Source: Bacillota bacterium (GTDB lineage: Bacteria; Bacillota; UBA4882; UBA8346). Taken from it: a stretch of 12,590 nt of DNA. Under the pieces are notes generated by a model. That model ran no database searches, was not told the DNA's origin, and was given only the letters and a program-made list of their open reading frames with translations. Shown piece by piece: positions 1 to 6,831 of the stretch. The translations under genes and the position numbers were made by a program. The stretch is taken from the NCBI GenBank assembly GCA_023394955.1, contig JAEWZY010000046.1, positions 1 through 12,590 of the forward strand. Direction: 5' to 3'. How positions within the stretch are numbered: position 1 is the stretch's first letter; every line of letters starts with the position of its first letter.

Positions 1-321
1 AAGTTGTTTTTAAGGTATTTGGATTATACGGGTTGTGATTAGGATAGAAAGAGATAGATAAATCTTAAGATAATGATTACCGACCGGAGGATAAATCCTT
101 TATTAGGCTATGCCATCAAAAAGCGGAAACAATGACTGTAATATCTCCGCCGTATGTTAACTAATCCCCTTCTCTACAATATAAGGAGGGGAATCGCTGT
201 TTTAGCAGCATTACTAGGCGAATTAGAGAGTGTTTTTACAAAAAACCCTTGACTTATAAAGGATTGTTGCCGATTATATTATGTGAATAGTTGGCAGAAC
301 CGGAATGAGGAGTACTAGTTC
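1..321. other. Non-coding region upstream of pilM with small inverted repeats
   Basis: I see no credible gene here; all frames are broken by frequent stops. Three inverted repeats are visible. One is a nine-pair stem (165-173 with 184-192, including one G-T pair) around a ten-base loop. One is GCTG/CAGC (196-199 with 206-209). One is GTTTTT-ACA-AAAAAC at 232-246. They lie upstream of the best promoter candidate for pilM, so they may belong to the 3' end of an upstream transcript or to protein-binding sites. None matches a riboswitch I recognise, and none has a clean terminator T-tract after a GC-rich stem. Confidence 0.5.
249..280 (+). promoter_or_regulatory. Candidate promoter of the pilMNOPQ operon
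   Basis: TTGACT at 249-254 matches the housekeeping -35 box in five of six bases. An AT-rich -10 zone follows at 272-280: GATTAT at 17-base spacing, or TATATT at 20 bases. The exact -10 box is therefore uncertain. It is the only good -35 near pilM and would give a leader of about 35 bases. Confidence 0.4.
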
Positions 322-1377
322 ATGGCAAAACTCGGAGTCGGTTTGGATATCGGCGCTAATTCGATCAAAGTCGTTGAATTGCAAGGCGGTTTAAAGCCCC
401 GGCTGAGCCGTTTTGGAAAAGCGGTTTTGCCCGAGGGCGCTTTAAACTCAGGAGAGATCAAAGAACGGGAACAGGTTGGAAAGGCGATCAAAGAATTATT
501 CGCCAAGATCAAGATCGCTTCGAAACGGGTTGTAATCGCCATTCCCGGACAAGCGGCGATTATTAGGCATATTAAGTTGCCGTTAATGGAAGATAACGAA
601 GTGGCCAACGCGATTCATTGGGAAGCGGAACGCTATATTCCGTTTCCCGTGGATGAAGTCACGCTGGACTTTAAAGTTATTAAACGATACATAGATCAAA
701 ATGAAATGGATGTGCTAATGGTCTGCGCCCGGAATGATATTATTTACAGTCACATTGAGACCTTGAGGGATATTGGACTCCAGACCCAAGTGGTCGATAT
801 TCAGACCTTCAGCTTGATGCGGGCCGCAGAGCTAGAAAAGGCCGATACGGAAGGGGCGGTAGCTCTTTTGGACATCGGGTTTGAAACATCAGACTTGATG
901 ATCTTGAAAGATGGAATCCCCCTTTTCACCAGGGTAATTCCGTTGGCGGGGAACCGGTTTACCAAAACCATCGCCACCAATATTGGAATTACCTCCGAGG
1001 AAGCGGAAGAGATTAAAATAAATAAAATTGACGCCTTAAGCCAAAGTGAGTCCATGAGTCAAAGCTTGGACGCCAAAGCCAACTTCGCCATGGAGGAAGG
1101 TTTAAAGGAATTGACTTTGGAAATTCGACGTTCCTTTGATTACTTTCATTTACAAGATCGAAATGAGGAAGTGAACCGGTTAATCCTTAACGGCGGCGGT
1201 TCCCTATTACCCAATTTGGCGACTTTTCTCAACCGGGAATTGGGCATTCCGGTCATTGATGGCGCTATTCCTCATGGAATAAGCGTTGCTAAGAAGCTCC
1301 GGCTTAAATTAGAGGCTGAACTACCACTATATAGCGTAGCATTGGGTTTGGCAATGCGGGAGGTGATCCCGGAGTGA
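322..1377 (+). CDS. pilM: Type IV pilus assembly protein PilM
   Basis: This 351-residue protein is the cytoplasmic actin-like member of the type IV pilus alignment complex. In the family it binds ATP and docks the N-terminal tail of PilN, linking the motor side to the periplasmic parts. It shows the ASKHA-fold signatures in order: phosphate-1 motif GLDIGANSIKVVEL (about 7-20), the WEAERYIPFP segment typical of PilM (about 100-109), phosphate-2 motif ALLDIG (about 181-186) and the adenosine motif NGGGSLLP (about 290-297). There is no signal peptide or membrane segment. The ATG has a GAGGAG ribosome site at 307-312. It heads a five-gene operon, and its stop codon overlaps the pilN start. Length is normal for PilM. 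The identification is secure from sequence plus gene order. Confidence 0.95.
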   Translation: MAKLGVGLDIGANSIKVVELQGGLKPRLSRFGKAVLPEGALNSGEIKEREQVGKAIKELFAKIKIASKRVVIAIPGQAAIIRHIKLPLMEDNEVANAIHWEAERYIPFPVDEVTLDFKVIKRYIDQNEMDVLMVCARNDIIYSHIETLRDIGLQTQVVDIQTFSLMRAAELEKADTEGAVALLDIGFETSDLMILKDGIPLFTRVIPLAGNRFTKTIATNIGITSEEAEEIKINKIDALSQSESMSQSLDAKANFAMEEGLKELTLEIRRSFDYFHLQDRNEEVNRLILNGGGSLLPNLATFLNRELGIPVIDGAIPHGISVAKKLRLKLEAELPLYSVALGLAMREVIPE

Positions 1378-1937
1378 GAATAAATCTTCTGCCACTCGAA
1401 TTCCGGCCTAAACAGCAGGTTACTTTTTTAAATATTATGATTTTACTTGGGGGTATAGTCGTATTTTTGGCTTCCATTGGTTTTGGAGTATATGAATATT
1501 TTAATTATCAAGAATCCATTCGGGAACTGGCCTCAATTGAACAACAGATCTTATTTCTCCGGCCGCAAATGGATGAAGTCCGGAAACTGGAACAAACTCA
1601 AGCCGAATTAATCAAGCTGAAACAAGAAATTAGTAAAATAAAAGGTTTTTACCAGCCTCAGCTTGAAATCTTTAATAGTTTGGCCACTGTTATGCCCGGC
1701 AGTATCTGGTTGGAAGAGTTAATAATCGATTATACGGGAAAAGTGGCTGTCTCCGGTCAATCTTTAAATATACCGTTGATTGGTAATTTTTTAAATAGAA
1801 TTAACCTTGGTGAATTTTATCAAAGCACATCCTTGAAAGAGATTAGCTTGGAAGATAGTGACCATTACAATAGTTATCGGTTTAACATGGAAATGGTAAC
1901 CGGGAGGGGCTCCCTTGAATACGACGAAAAAAGGTAA
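1374..1937 (+). CDS. pilN: Type IV pilus assembly protein PilN
   Basis: This 187-residue inner-membrane protein begins with the hallmark INLLP motif (residues 3-7), which in PilN is the tail that binds PilM in the cytoplasm. A single membrane helix follows (about 18-42), then a coiled coil (about 45-92) and a small alpha/beta periplasmic domain (about 95-180) that pairs with PilO in the family. The start is GTG at 1374, inside the overlap with the pilM stop, and is preceded by a very strong GGGAGGTGAT site at 1358-1367. The four-base overlap suggests translational coupling. The gene itself runs 23 bases into pilO. Sequence similarity in this family is low, so the call rests on the INLLP motif, topology and gene order, which agree. 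Confidence 0.93.
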   Translation: MRINLLPLEFRPKQQVTFLNIMILLGGIVVFLASIGFGVYEYFNYQESIRELASIEQQILFLRPQMDEVRKLEQTQAELIKLKQEISKIKGFYQPQLEIFNSLATVMPGSIWLEELIIDYTGKVAVSGQSLNIPLIGNFLNRINLGEFYQSTSLKEISLEDSDHYNSYRFNMEMVTGRGSLEYDEKR

Positions 1938-2499
1938 TCTTTCCACCATCATTTTTGTAGTGTTAATAGCGCTTTGTTCCAGTGGAGTTATTGCTGGGGG
2001 AGCCTATTACTTGAATAAAAACAACGAGTTGCTCGCCCAAATTAACCAGCGCCAATCCGAATTCATGGAGATGAAACGGAGAGTGGCGATGCTGCCGCAA
2101 TTGCGGGAGCAAAGCAAAACGGGGGTGGCCGAGATTAACCGGCTCCACCGGTTTGCCCCCAGCCGTGAAGAACAGGCGGCATTCGTTTTGGAACTGGAAC
2201 GGATAGCCCGGAGTTGTGGAGTTGATATTATCCGTTGTAAAATGGATGATAAAACTAAAAATTATAAAACCTTGTCAACCTATCAAGTATATCAATGGGC
2301 GGTGGAATTAAACGGTGAATATCACGGTATTAAAAAGTTCTTGGAAACGGTGCTTGAATCAAAGAGGTTCATGATGGTTTCCAGTTTAAATATCAATGCT
2401 TCCGAACCGGATTCGGAAAGCCGGAAAGCATACGAGCTAAATACACAATTAATCATAGACTTGATTGCTCCCGTTGAACAAGGGAGGGTGGATCCATGA
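1915..2499 (+). CDS. pilO: Type IV pilus assembly protein PilO
   Basis: This 194-residue protein has a short cytoplasmic tail, one membrane helix (about 10-33), a coiled coil (about 34-75) and a periplasmic ferredoxin-like domain (about 80-190). That is the PilO architecture; the family forms a heterodimer with PilN around the pilus machine. The start is a TTG at 1915, chosen because GGGAGGGG at 1902-1909 stands five bases before it and no ATG or GTG is better placed. The gene overlaps pilN by 23 bases and its TGA overlaps the ATG of the next gene, so translation of all three is probably coupled. PilO proteins diverge strongly, so the assignment relies on topology and position between pilN and a PilP-like gene. 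Confidence 0.9.
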   Translation: MNTTKKGNLSTIIFVVLIALCSSGVIAGGAYYLNKNNELLAQINQRQSEFMEMKRRVAMLPQLREQSKTGVAEINRLHRFAPSREEQAAFVLELERIARSCGVDIIRCKMDDKTKNYKTLSTYQVYQWAVELNGEYHGIKKFLETVLESKRFMMVSSLNINASEPDSESRKAYELNTQLIIDLIAPVEQGRVDP

Positions 2500-3077
2500 A
2501 TGGTAATTCTCAAGAAAAGCAACCAGCCGTAAGACCGGGCTTATTAATAGTTTTATTCATTGTTTTGGGCGCGGCGTTGTATTGGAATTTCTTTATGCAA
2601 CCCAAGCCAACGCCGGTTAGTCCGGTCCCTCCGGCTTCAAATATTAGGCAATGGACTAATGAAAATACCGGCAACCCACCGGAAGTGGAAGATTTTATAA
2701 TTAGTACGGGGCCGATTTCCAAGAGAGACCTTTTTTTGCCTCCGTCCTCAATCATAGTGGCCCGGCGCAGAAAAGATAATGTTAATCCATCAAATCAACC
2801 GGTTTGGAACGAGCCTGCGCTGGTCAGCCCGGACCAAGGACTTACCGATCTTATTAAAGAAGGGGAAAACTCGGAAAAACCGATTTTAAAAGGAATAGTA
2901 GGTACTACCAGTACTCAAGTGGCTATCGTTAGGTATCAAAACAAGTCGTTTTTGTTAAAGTTGGGGGAAATCTTGCCGGGAACTGAGTACCGGGTGACGG
3001 AGATTAATAGTAACGAACTAATATTGTTATCCCCGAAAGGCCTATTGAAATTGGACAAGAAAGAGAGGGCCAAATAA
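2496..3077 (+). CDS. PilP/GspC-like inner-membrane protein linking PilNO to the secretin
   Basis: This 193-residue protein sits in the pilP position between pilO and pilQ. It has one membrane helix (about 14-33), a proline-rich linker and a C-terminal domain (about 128-190) with the pattern LKGIVG...VAIVRYQNKSFLLKLGE...VTEI. That resembles the homology region of PilP and GspC, which contacts the N-terminal domain of the secretin. Classical PilP is a lipoprotein; this one has no cysteine at all and is anchored by a helix, as GspC is. The ATG overlaps the pilO TGA by four bases and follows a GGGAGGGTGG site at 2481-2490. The role as periplasmic connector is inferred from domain pattern and gene order. 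I withhold the symbol because the anchor type departs from pilP. Confidence 0.82.
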   Translation: MNGNSQEKQPAVRPGLLIVLFIVLGAALYWNFFMQPKPTPVSPVPPASNIRQWTNENTGNPPEVEDFIISTGPISKRDLFLPPSSIIVARRRKDNVNPSNQPVWNEPALVSPDQGLTDLIKEGENSEKPILKGIVGTTSTQVAIVRYQNKSFLLKLGEILPGTEYRVTEINSNELILLSPKGLLKLDKKERAK

Positions 3078-3078
3078 A

Positions 3079-4971
3079 ATGGGTGAATTAAAAAAGCCAA
3101 TACTAGCCCAATTAGTTCTGATAATGATTATAGGGGCGTTTTTTACCTCTTATTCCGCTCAAGCCGAAGGAGTTAAAACAGAGATCATTTCCAATTTTGA
3201 AGTATTGGACGCCGATATCCGGGATGTCTACCGTTCTTTAGCCGAGTTGGGCGGGATAAACGTCTTAATGGATCCGCAAGTCAAAGGCGCGGTCTCAATC
3301 AAGCTCAAACACGGACTGACAATCAGGGACGCGATCGAATTATTATCCCAGACTTATGGCTACTCCTTTCGTTGGATCACTCAAACCAGGACCGTGATTA
3401 TCGGCAATGAAAAAACCTTCAGTAATTTCGAGAGCAGAGATACCAGGATTTATCATCTGAATTATGCAGATCCGGAACAAGTGAAAAACGCTTTAAAAAT
3501 AATTATCGCTGAAGATAAAATCGGGGTCGATACCCGGACTAACCAACTTACCATCAAAGCTAGTGTCTTGGAGCACCAAAACATCGAAGAGATCATTTAC
3601 CGGCTTGACCGAGAAATGCCCCAGATAAACATCGAAGCTCGGATAGAAGAGGTAACCAGTAGAGCGAGTAAAGAGTTGGGTTTACTTTGGGGTTTTAAAG
3701 AACTTAATTCGGATGCGAATTTCAAACTTACTTCTATTGCCACGATTCAGGCTTTGGAAGAAAAAGGAGAGGCTTATCTGCTTGCCAATCCCAATATTTC
3801 CGTTACAGATAGCCAGGAAGGAAAGATTTTAATCGGCGAAAAATTTCCGGTAATATCCACTAACCGTTCATCGGAAGGAATTGAATATTCTGTAAGTTAC
3901 ATTGAAATTGGTACCAGACTGGTAGTTACTCCCCGGATCAATGAAGACGATATCATTACCGTCACTTTGAAGGCTGAAGTTAGTAATATCGGGGACTGGA
4001 AGAAAACAGGTGAAGGCGATGATGTGCCGGTAATTGTAACCAGGGAAGCCAGTTCAGTTATTAGGCTTAAGGAGGGAGAAACCTTTGTTCTCTCCGGATT
4101 GCATAAGCAAAATAATACACTAAATGAATCCGGTATTCCGGGCTTGTCAAGGGTTCCTTTGCTGGGGAGATTGTTTGGCAGTAAGAAAGAGGGGCCGAAT
4201 GAGCAAACGGAGGTAGTAATATTTTTAACACCTAAAATCATCCGTTTTAAGAATGAAGCAACCAGCACGCCCAATGTCCAGATCATAGGCAAACAACAAT
4301 CTTCCGAAATAGAAGTTGCTAAAACAATACCGGAAGCGGTCCCGGCCACGCCGATTATCAATACTCCTACGGTCCAGGAAGGGACTACTAAACATGAACC
4401 AACCGGTAATGAAGGTAAATTAAAAAATACAAATGAGAATGGGCATCCCGTAGCAGTTGAAACTATAAAACCGATAACTGCAAATAAACCATTTCAAGAT
4501 GAACCAGTCGATCCGGAAATATCGGTTGAAAAGAAAGAGTTGCCGGATCTCTCGAAGCTTCCTAAAGCGTCAAACCAACCTTCCCTAGAAGCAACTGCAG
4601 CGGTTATAGATGCTAAACCCGATAAATCAAATGATGTCGTTCGGGTAAAGATTAAAGCGAAAAAGGGAGAGACCGTTTCTAGCTTGGCAAAAAAATATGG
4701 AATAAGCAAAGGGGTTATTCTGACTGAAAACCAATTAAAATCAGGGACGGAAACCATACCGGCAGGGACTGAACTACTACTGGCCATCCCACAAAACCAT
4801 TTTTACGAAATCAAACCCAAAGAGACACTATGGCGGATCGCCAAACGTTACGATACTACGGTTGAGTTGCTAATGGAGATCAATAATATTGCTGATTTCA
4901 CTAAGGTCGAGAAAGGCCAGGCCATTATGTTGCCTGTTCCGGTTGATAAGATTGCGGATAGTAAGTTCTGA
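3079..4971 (+). CDS. pilQ: Type IV pilus secretin PilQ with two C-terminal LysM domains
   Basis: This 630-residue protein is the outer-membrane secretin pore through which the pilus exits. Parts in order: signal peptide with likely cleavage after AQA (residue 29); an N0/STN-type domain (about 35-115, FEVLDADIRDVYRSLAE onward); an N1-type domain (about 122-185); and the secretin barrel domain (about 186-393), with the conserved GIPGLSRVPLLGRLFG segment at 352-367. A Pro/Thr/Glu/Lys-rich linker (about 394-518) follows, then two LysM-like modules (about 523-568 and 574-619). The second of these (YEIKPKETLWRIAKRY) is textbook. LysM domains bind peptidoglycan. Most PilQ proteins use N-terminal AMIN domains for that, and none is visible here. 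GAGAGGG at 3063-3069 precedes the ATG, one base after the upstream stop. It is the last gene of the operon before the terminator. Confidence 0.93.
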   Translation: MGELKKPILAQLVLIMIIGAFFTSYSAQAEGVKTEIISNFEVLDADIRDVYRSLAELGGINVLMDPQVKGAVSIKLKHGLTIRDAIELLSQTYGYSFRWITQTRTVIIGNEKTFSNFESRDTRIYHLNYADPEQVKNALKIIIAEDKIGVDTRTNQLTIKASVLEHQNIEEIIYRLDREMPQINIEARIEEVTSRASKELGLLWGFKELNSDANFKLTSIATIQALEEKGEAYLLANPNISVTDSQEGKILIGEKFPVISTNRSSEGIEYSVSYIEIGTRLVVTPRINEDDIITVTLKAEVSNIGDWKKTGEGDDVPVIVTREASSVIRLKEGETFVLSGLHKQNNTLNESGIPGLSRVPLLGRLFGSKKEGPNEQTEVVIFLTPKIIRFKNEATSTPNVQIIGKQQSSEIEVAKTIPEAVPATPIINTPTVQEGTTKHEPTGNEGKLKNTNENGHPVAVETIKPITANKPFQDEPVDPEISVEKKELPDLSKLPKASNQPSLEATAAVIDAKPDKSNDVVRVKIKAKKGETVSSLAKKYGISKGVILTENQLKSGTETIPAGTELLLAIPQNHFYEIKPKETLWRIAKRYDTTVELLMEINNIADFTKVEKGQAIMLPVPVDKIADSKF

Positions 4972-5100
4972 TCACAGATTACGCTGATGGCGCTGGTGAC
5001 GCAAATAACGTTGATTCATGGATCTTCTGGAAAAAATTTAATAGACTAAAGGTAATGCATAGATCCTTATATACTTTAAAGATACTATAAAAATTGCTCA

Positions 5101-5134
5101 GGGAGACCTTGGTTTTTCAAGGTCTCCCTTTTTT
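5101..5134 (+). terminator. Rho-independent terminator of the pil operon
   Basis: A perfect 11-pair stem, GGGAGACCTTG at 5101-5111 with CAAGGTCTCCC at 5118-5128, has a six-base loop and is followed by six T. It lies 130 bases after the pilQ stop. On the other strand, the lipoprotein gene ends seven bases from it; the hairpin could also stop that transcript, although its T-run is weak. Confidence 0.93.
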
Positions 5135-5140
5135 GTGGTA

Positions 5141-5602
5141 TTAGGTTTGCGGATTATTCTTAATCCGCTTTAAGTCATCCCGGAGCTTATCACAATTTCT
5201 GATGACCGCGGGACGGTTCTCGCTTTTGGCGTCGGCCTGAAGTTTGGCATAGGCCGCATCAAAGGTAGTGATATTCCTTAATGATTTGCCATCGGTGGTG
5301 GAAGGACGGTAACGGGTCATATCCACCCCCAGCAGATTGGTCTCCCGGTTACAGGCCGACCAGTCCCCTTTTTTGGCGGCCGCTTCGATCCGATCGATGC
5401 GATCCAGTAATTGTTTTTCAGTTAGAGCTGACGCTCCGGGAGTCCTTTTGGTCGGCGCTTGTCTAATGTTCCGGGTGGGAGTCGGGTCCCGGGGCCGAAC
5501 TGGGGCCGGACGGGTCTGATTATCGGTGAACCAGTTACAGCCGGTAAGGTTGGCGCTTAACACTAGCAACACGACGCCTAAGAGCATTTTTTTAAAGTGC
5601 AT
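5141..5602 (-). CDS. Small secreted lipoprotein of unknown function
   Basis: The 153-residue product starts with a lipoprotein signal peptide: MHFKK, a hydrophobic stretch and a lipobox LTGC (19-22), so Cys22 is the likely lipidated residue. A Pro/Arg/Thr-rich linker follows (about 28-57). The rest is a predicted helical domain (about 60-150) with two similar helix-rich halves, each containing one cysteine (Cys84 and Cys137) that could pair. GAGGAGG (complement of 5610-5616) stands seven bases before the ATG, which settles both strand and start; the plus-strand frames opposite it have no such site. It is monocistronic, convergent with the pil operon and divergent from an ABC transporter operon. 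I do not recognise the family; the helical pattern is loosely like small DUF4363-type proteins, but that is a guess. GC content is higher than in its neighbours, mainly in the linker. Confidence 0.8.
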   Translation of the reverse strand: MHFKKMLLGVVLLVLSANLTGCNWFTDNQTRPAPVRPRDPTPTRNIRQAPTKRTPGASALTEKQLLDRIDRIEAAAKKGDWSACNRETNLLGVDMTRYRPSTTDGKSLRNITTFDAAYAKLQADAKSENRPAVIRNCDKLRDDLKRIKNNPQT

Positions 5603-5919
5603 TATGATACCTCCTCATAGCTTTAGGTTGGGATGAAGGCATGCTTTTTAAACAATTGAAGCGGTAAAATCTAATGGTAAAGTTGGTAAGCATCTTATCA
5701 ATTTTGAAAACAATTCATTGCTAAATTCAGGTAAGAGACGGGAGAACAATTGATGAGGAGGAAAATAGTTAATTAAGTAGGGTTCTTTTCATTTTTCCGA
5801 TTGCTCCGGAAAGAGAAAAATGTAATTTGGGGACATGATTCCATACCGTCCGGGTTTTATTATACTGTATACGAGAGTATTCATTTACTCGAATATAAAG
5901 CTTATAAGAGGTGTAGATT
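5603..5919. other. Divergent intergenic region between lipoprotein and ABC genes
   Basis: No convincing gene lies in these 317 bases. They must hold the promoters of both divergent genes. An imperfect inverted repeat is centred near 5803 (TTTCCG at 5794-5799 with CGGAAA at 5807-5812). An operator-like repeat lies at 5875-5890. A seven-codon reading frame at 5753-5776 has a GGGAG site eight bases upstream but is too short to call. I could not identify a good promoter for the minus-strand gene. Confidence 0.45.
5861..5890 (+). promoter_or_regulatory. Candidate -10 box and operator-like inverted repeat before the ABC operon
   Basis: TATACT at 5861-5866 is a good -10 box, but no recognisable -35 box lies 16-18 bases upstream. 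Just after it, where transcription would start, GAGTA (5875-5879) and TACTC (5886-5890) form an inverted repeat with a six-base centre. A weak -35 plus a dyad at the start site suggests control by a regulator, either an activator or a repressor. This is inference from position only. Confidence 0.35.
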
Positions 5920-6831
5920 ATGACTACCACTAGTAGCAACGAATTAGAGTTGGCGATAGGAAATTTACCTTCGAGAGTTATTGGCCATGAAGAGGCTTTT
6001 AAAAATATATCAACCAGGTCTAACCGTTTCCGACCAATACTGTCTGTGAAGAAAGTCTCGAAATCATTTGGGGTCGCTGGAGGAAAAATTCAAGCGATTA
6101 AAGACATTGATTTGGTTATTAACCGGGGTGAGCTTGTTTCGTTGGTTGGGCCATCCGGCTGCGGCAAGAGCACTTTATTAAATATTATCGCGGGTTTGGA
6201 AAAACCTGATTTTGGCGAGATCCAAGGCGCCCAAATTAATGGGAAAGCTCGGTCCATTATTAATGAACACTTGCTTATTTTTCAAGAAGCATCATTATTT
6301 CCTTGGTTGACGGTATACGATAATGTGGCTTATGGATTGAAGATTCGTAAATTTGCCAAAGAGAAAAGCCAAAGGATGGTTGAAAAATATCTTGACTTGG
6401 TACAATTAAGCCAGTTTAAGGAAGCCTGCATTCATCAGCTATCGGGAGGCATGAAACAGCGGGTGGCCTTAGCCCGGGCTTTGGTGCTTGAACCGGAATT
6501 GCTATTAATGGATGAGCCTTTTACGGCTTTGGATGTTCAGACAAGGCAAGACATGTACCGCTTATTGTTAAAAATTAAAGAAGAAACCGGAGTTACAATT
6601 TTGTTTATAACTCATAATGTAGAAGAAGCCTTATTATTAAGCAATAGGATTTTAGTAATGCGTTCACGCCCTGGCCAAATAAAAAGGGAGTTTACAGTCG
6701 GAGCTAGTTACCCCCGAACTATGGAACAAAGCGGACTTAAACAACTTCGTTTGGAAATTGTCAAGGAGTTTATTGAGGCTGGGGATGTCGGAGATGTCCA
6801 GGGAGGGTCTCCTCATGAACAAGTTTACTAG
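5920..6831 (+). CDS. ABC transporter ATPase, nitrate/sulfonate/taurine type (SsuB/TauB-like)
   Basis: This 303-residue protein powers import by hydrolysing ATP on the cytoplasmic side of the membrane. All ABC motifs are intact: Walker A GPSGCGKST (77-85), Q-loop FQEASLFPW (Q122), signature LSGGMKQR (174-181), Walker B LLLMDEP (194-200) and H-loop histidine 232 in FITHN. The LFPWLTVYDNVAYGL segment and the LLLMDEPFTALD run are typical of the SsuB/TauB/NrtD group. About 40 extra residues precede the usual domain start and have no recognisable motif. AGAGGTG at 5907-5913 lies six bases before the ATG and supports this long form. The 3' end overlaps the permease gene by 17 bases. The substrate cannot be read from the ATPase; sulfonates, nitrate, thiamine precursors or aromatic acids are all handled by this group. 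Confidence 0.9.
   Translation: MTTTSSNELELAIGNLPSRVIGHEEAFKNISTRSNRFRPILSVKKVSKSFGVAGGKIQAIKDIDLVINRGELVSLVGPSGCGKSTLLNIIAGLEKPDFGEIQGAQINGKARSIINEHLLIFQEASLFPWLTVYDNVAYGLKIRKFAKEKSQRMVEKYLDLVQLSQFKEACIHQLSGGMKQRVALARALVLEPELLLMDEPFTALDVQTRQDMYRLLLKIKEETGVTILFITHNVEEALLLSNRILVMRSRPGQIKREFTVGASYPRTMEQSGLKQLRLEIVKEFIEAGDVGDVQGGSPHEQVY

Noticed and set aside
60..160. Possible riboswitch (c-di-GMP type considered because pilus genes follow).
   Set aside because: The conserved core sequences of the c-di-GMP-I and -II aptamers are not present, and the region lies upstream of the likely transcription start.
257..276. GCCGATTA at 269-276 resembles the -10 box of flagellar sigma-28 promoters, with TAAA nearby at 257-260.
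   Set aside because: The spacing between TAAA and GCCGATTA is 8 bases instead of about 15, so it does not form a sigma-28 promoter.
5281..5519. Plus-strand open frames opposite the lipoprotein gene.
   Set aside because: The minus-strand frame has a ribosome site, signal peptide and lipobox; the plus-strand frames have none of these and are shadows of its GC-rich codons.
5753..5776. Seven-codon frame MRRKIVN with a GGGAG site eight bases upstream, in the ABC operon upstream region.
   Set aside because: Too short to support as a gene, and it lies upstream of the probable promoter. The AGGAGG inside it is not followed by a usable start codon.
6758..6814. Longer start (TTG 6758) for the permease.
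   Set aside because: It adds 19 polar residues ahead of the usual N-terminus and has no well-placed ribosome site, while ATG 6815 has GGGAGGG seven bases upstream.
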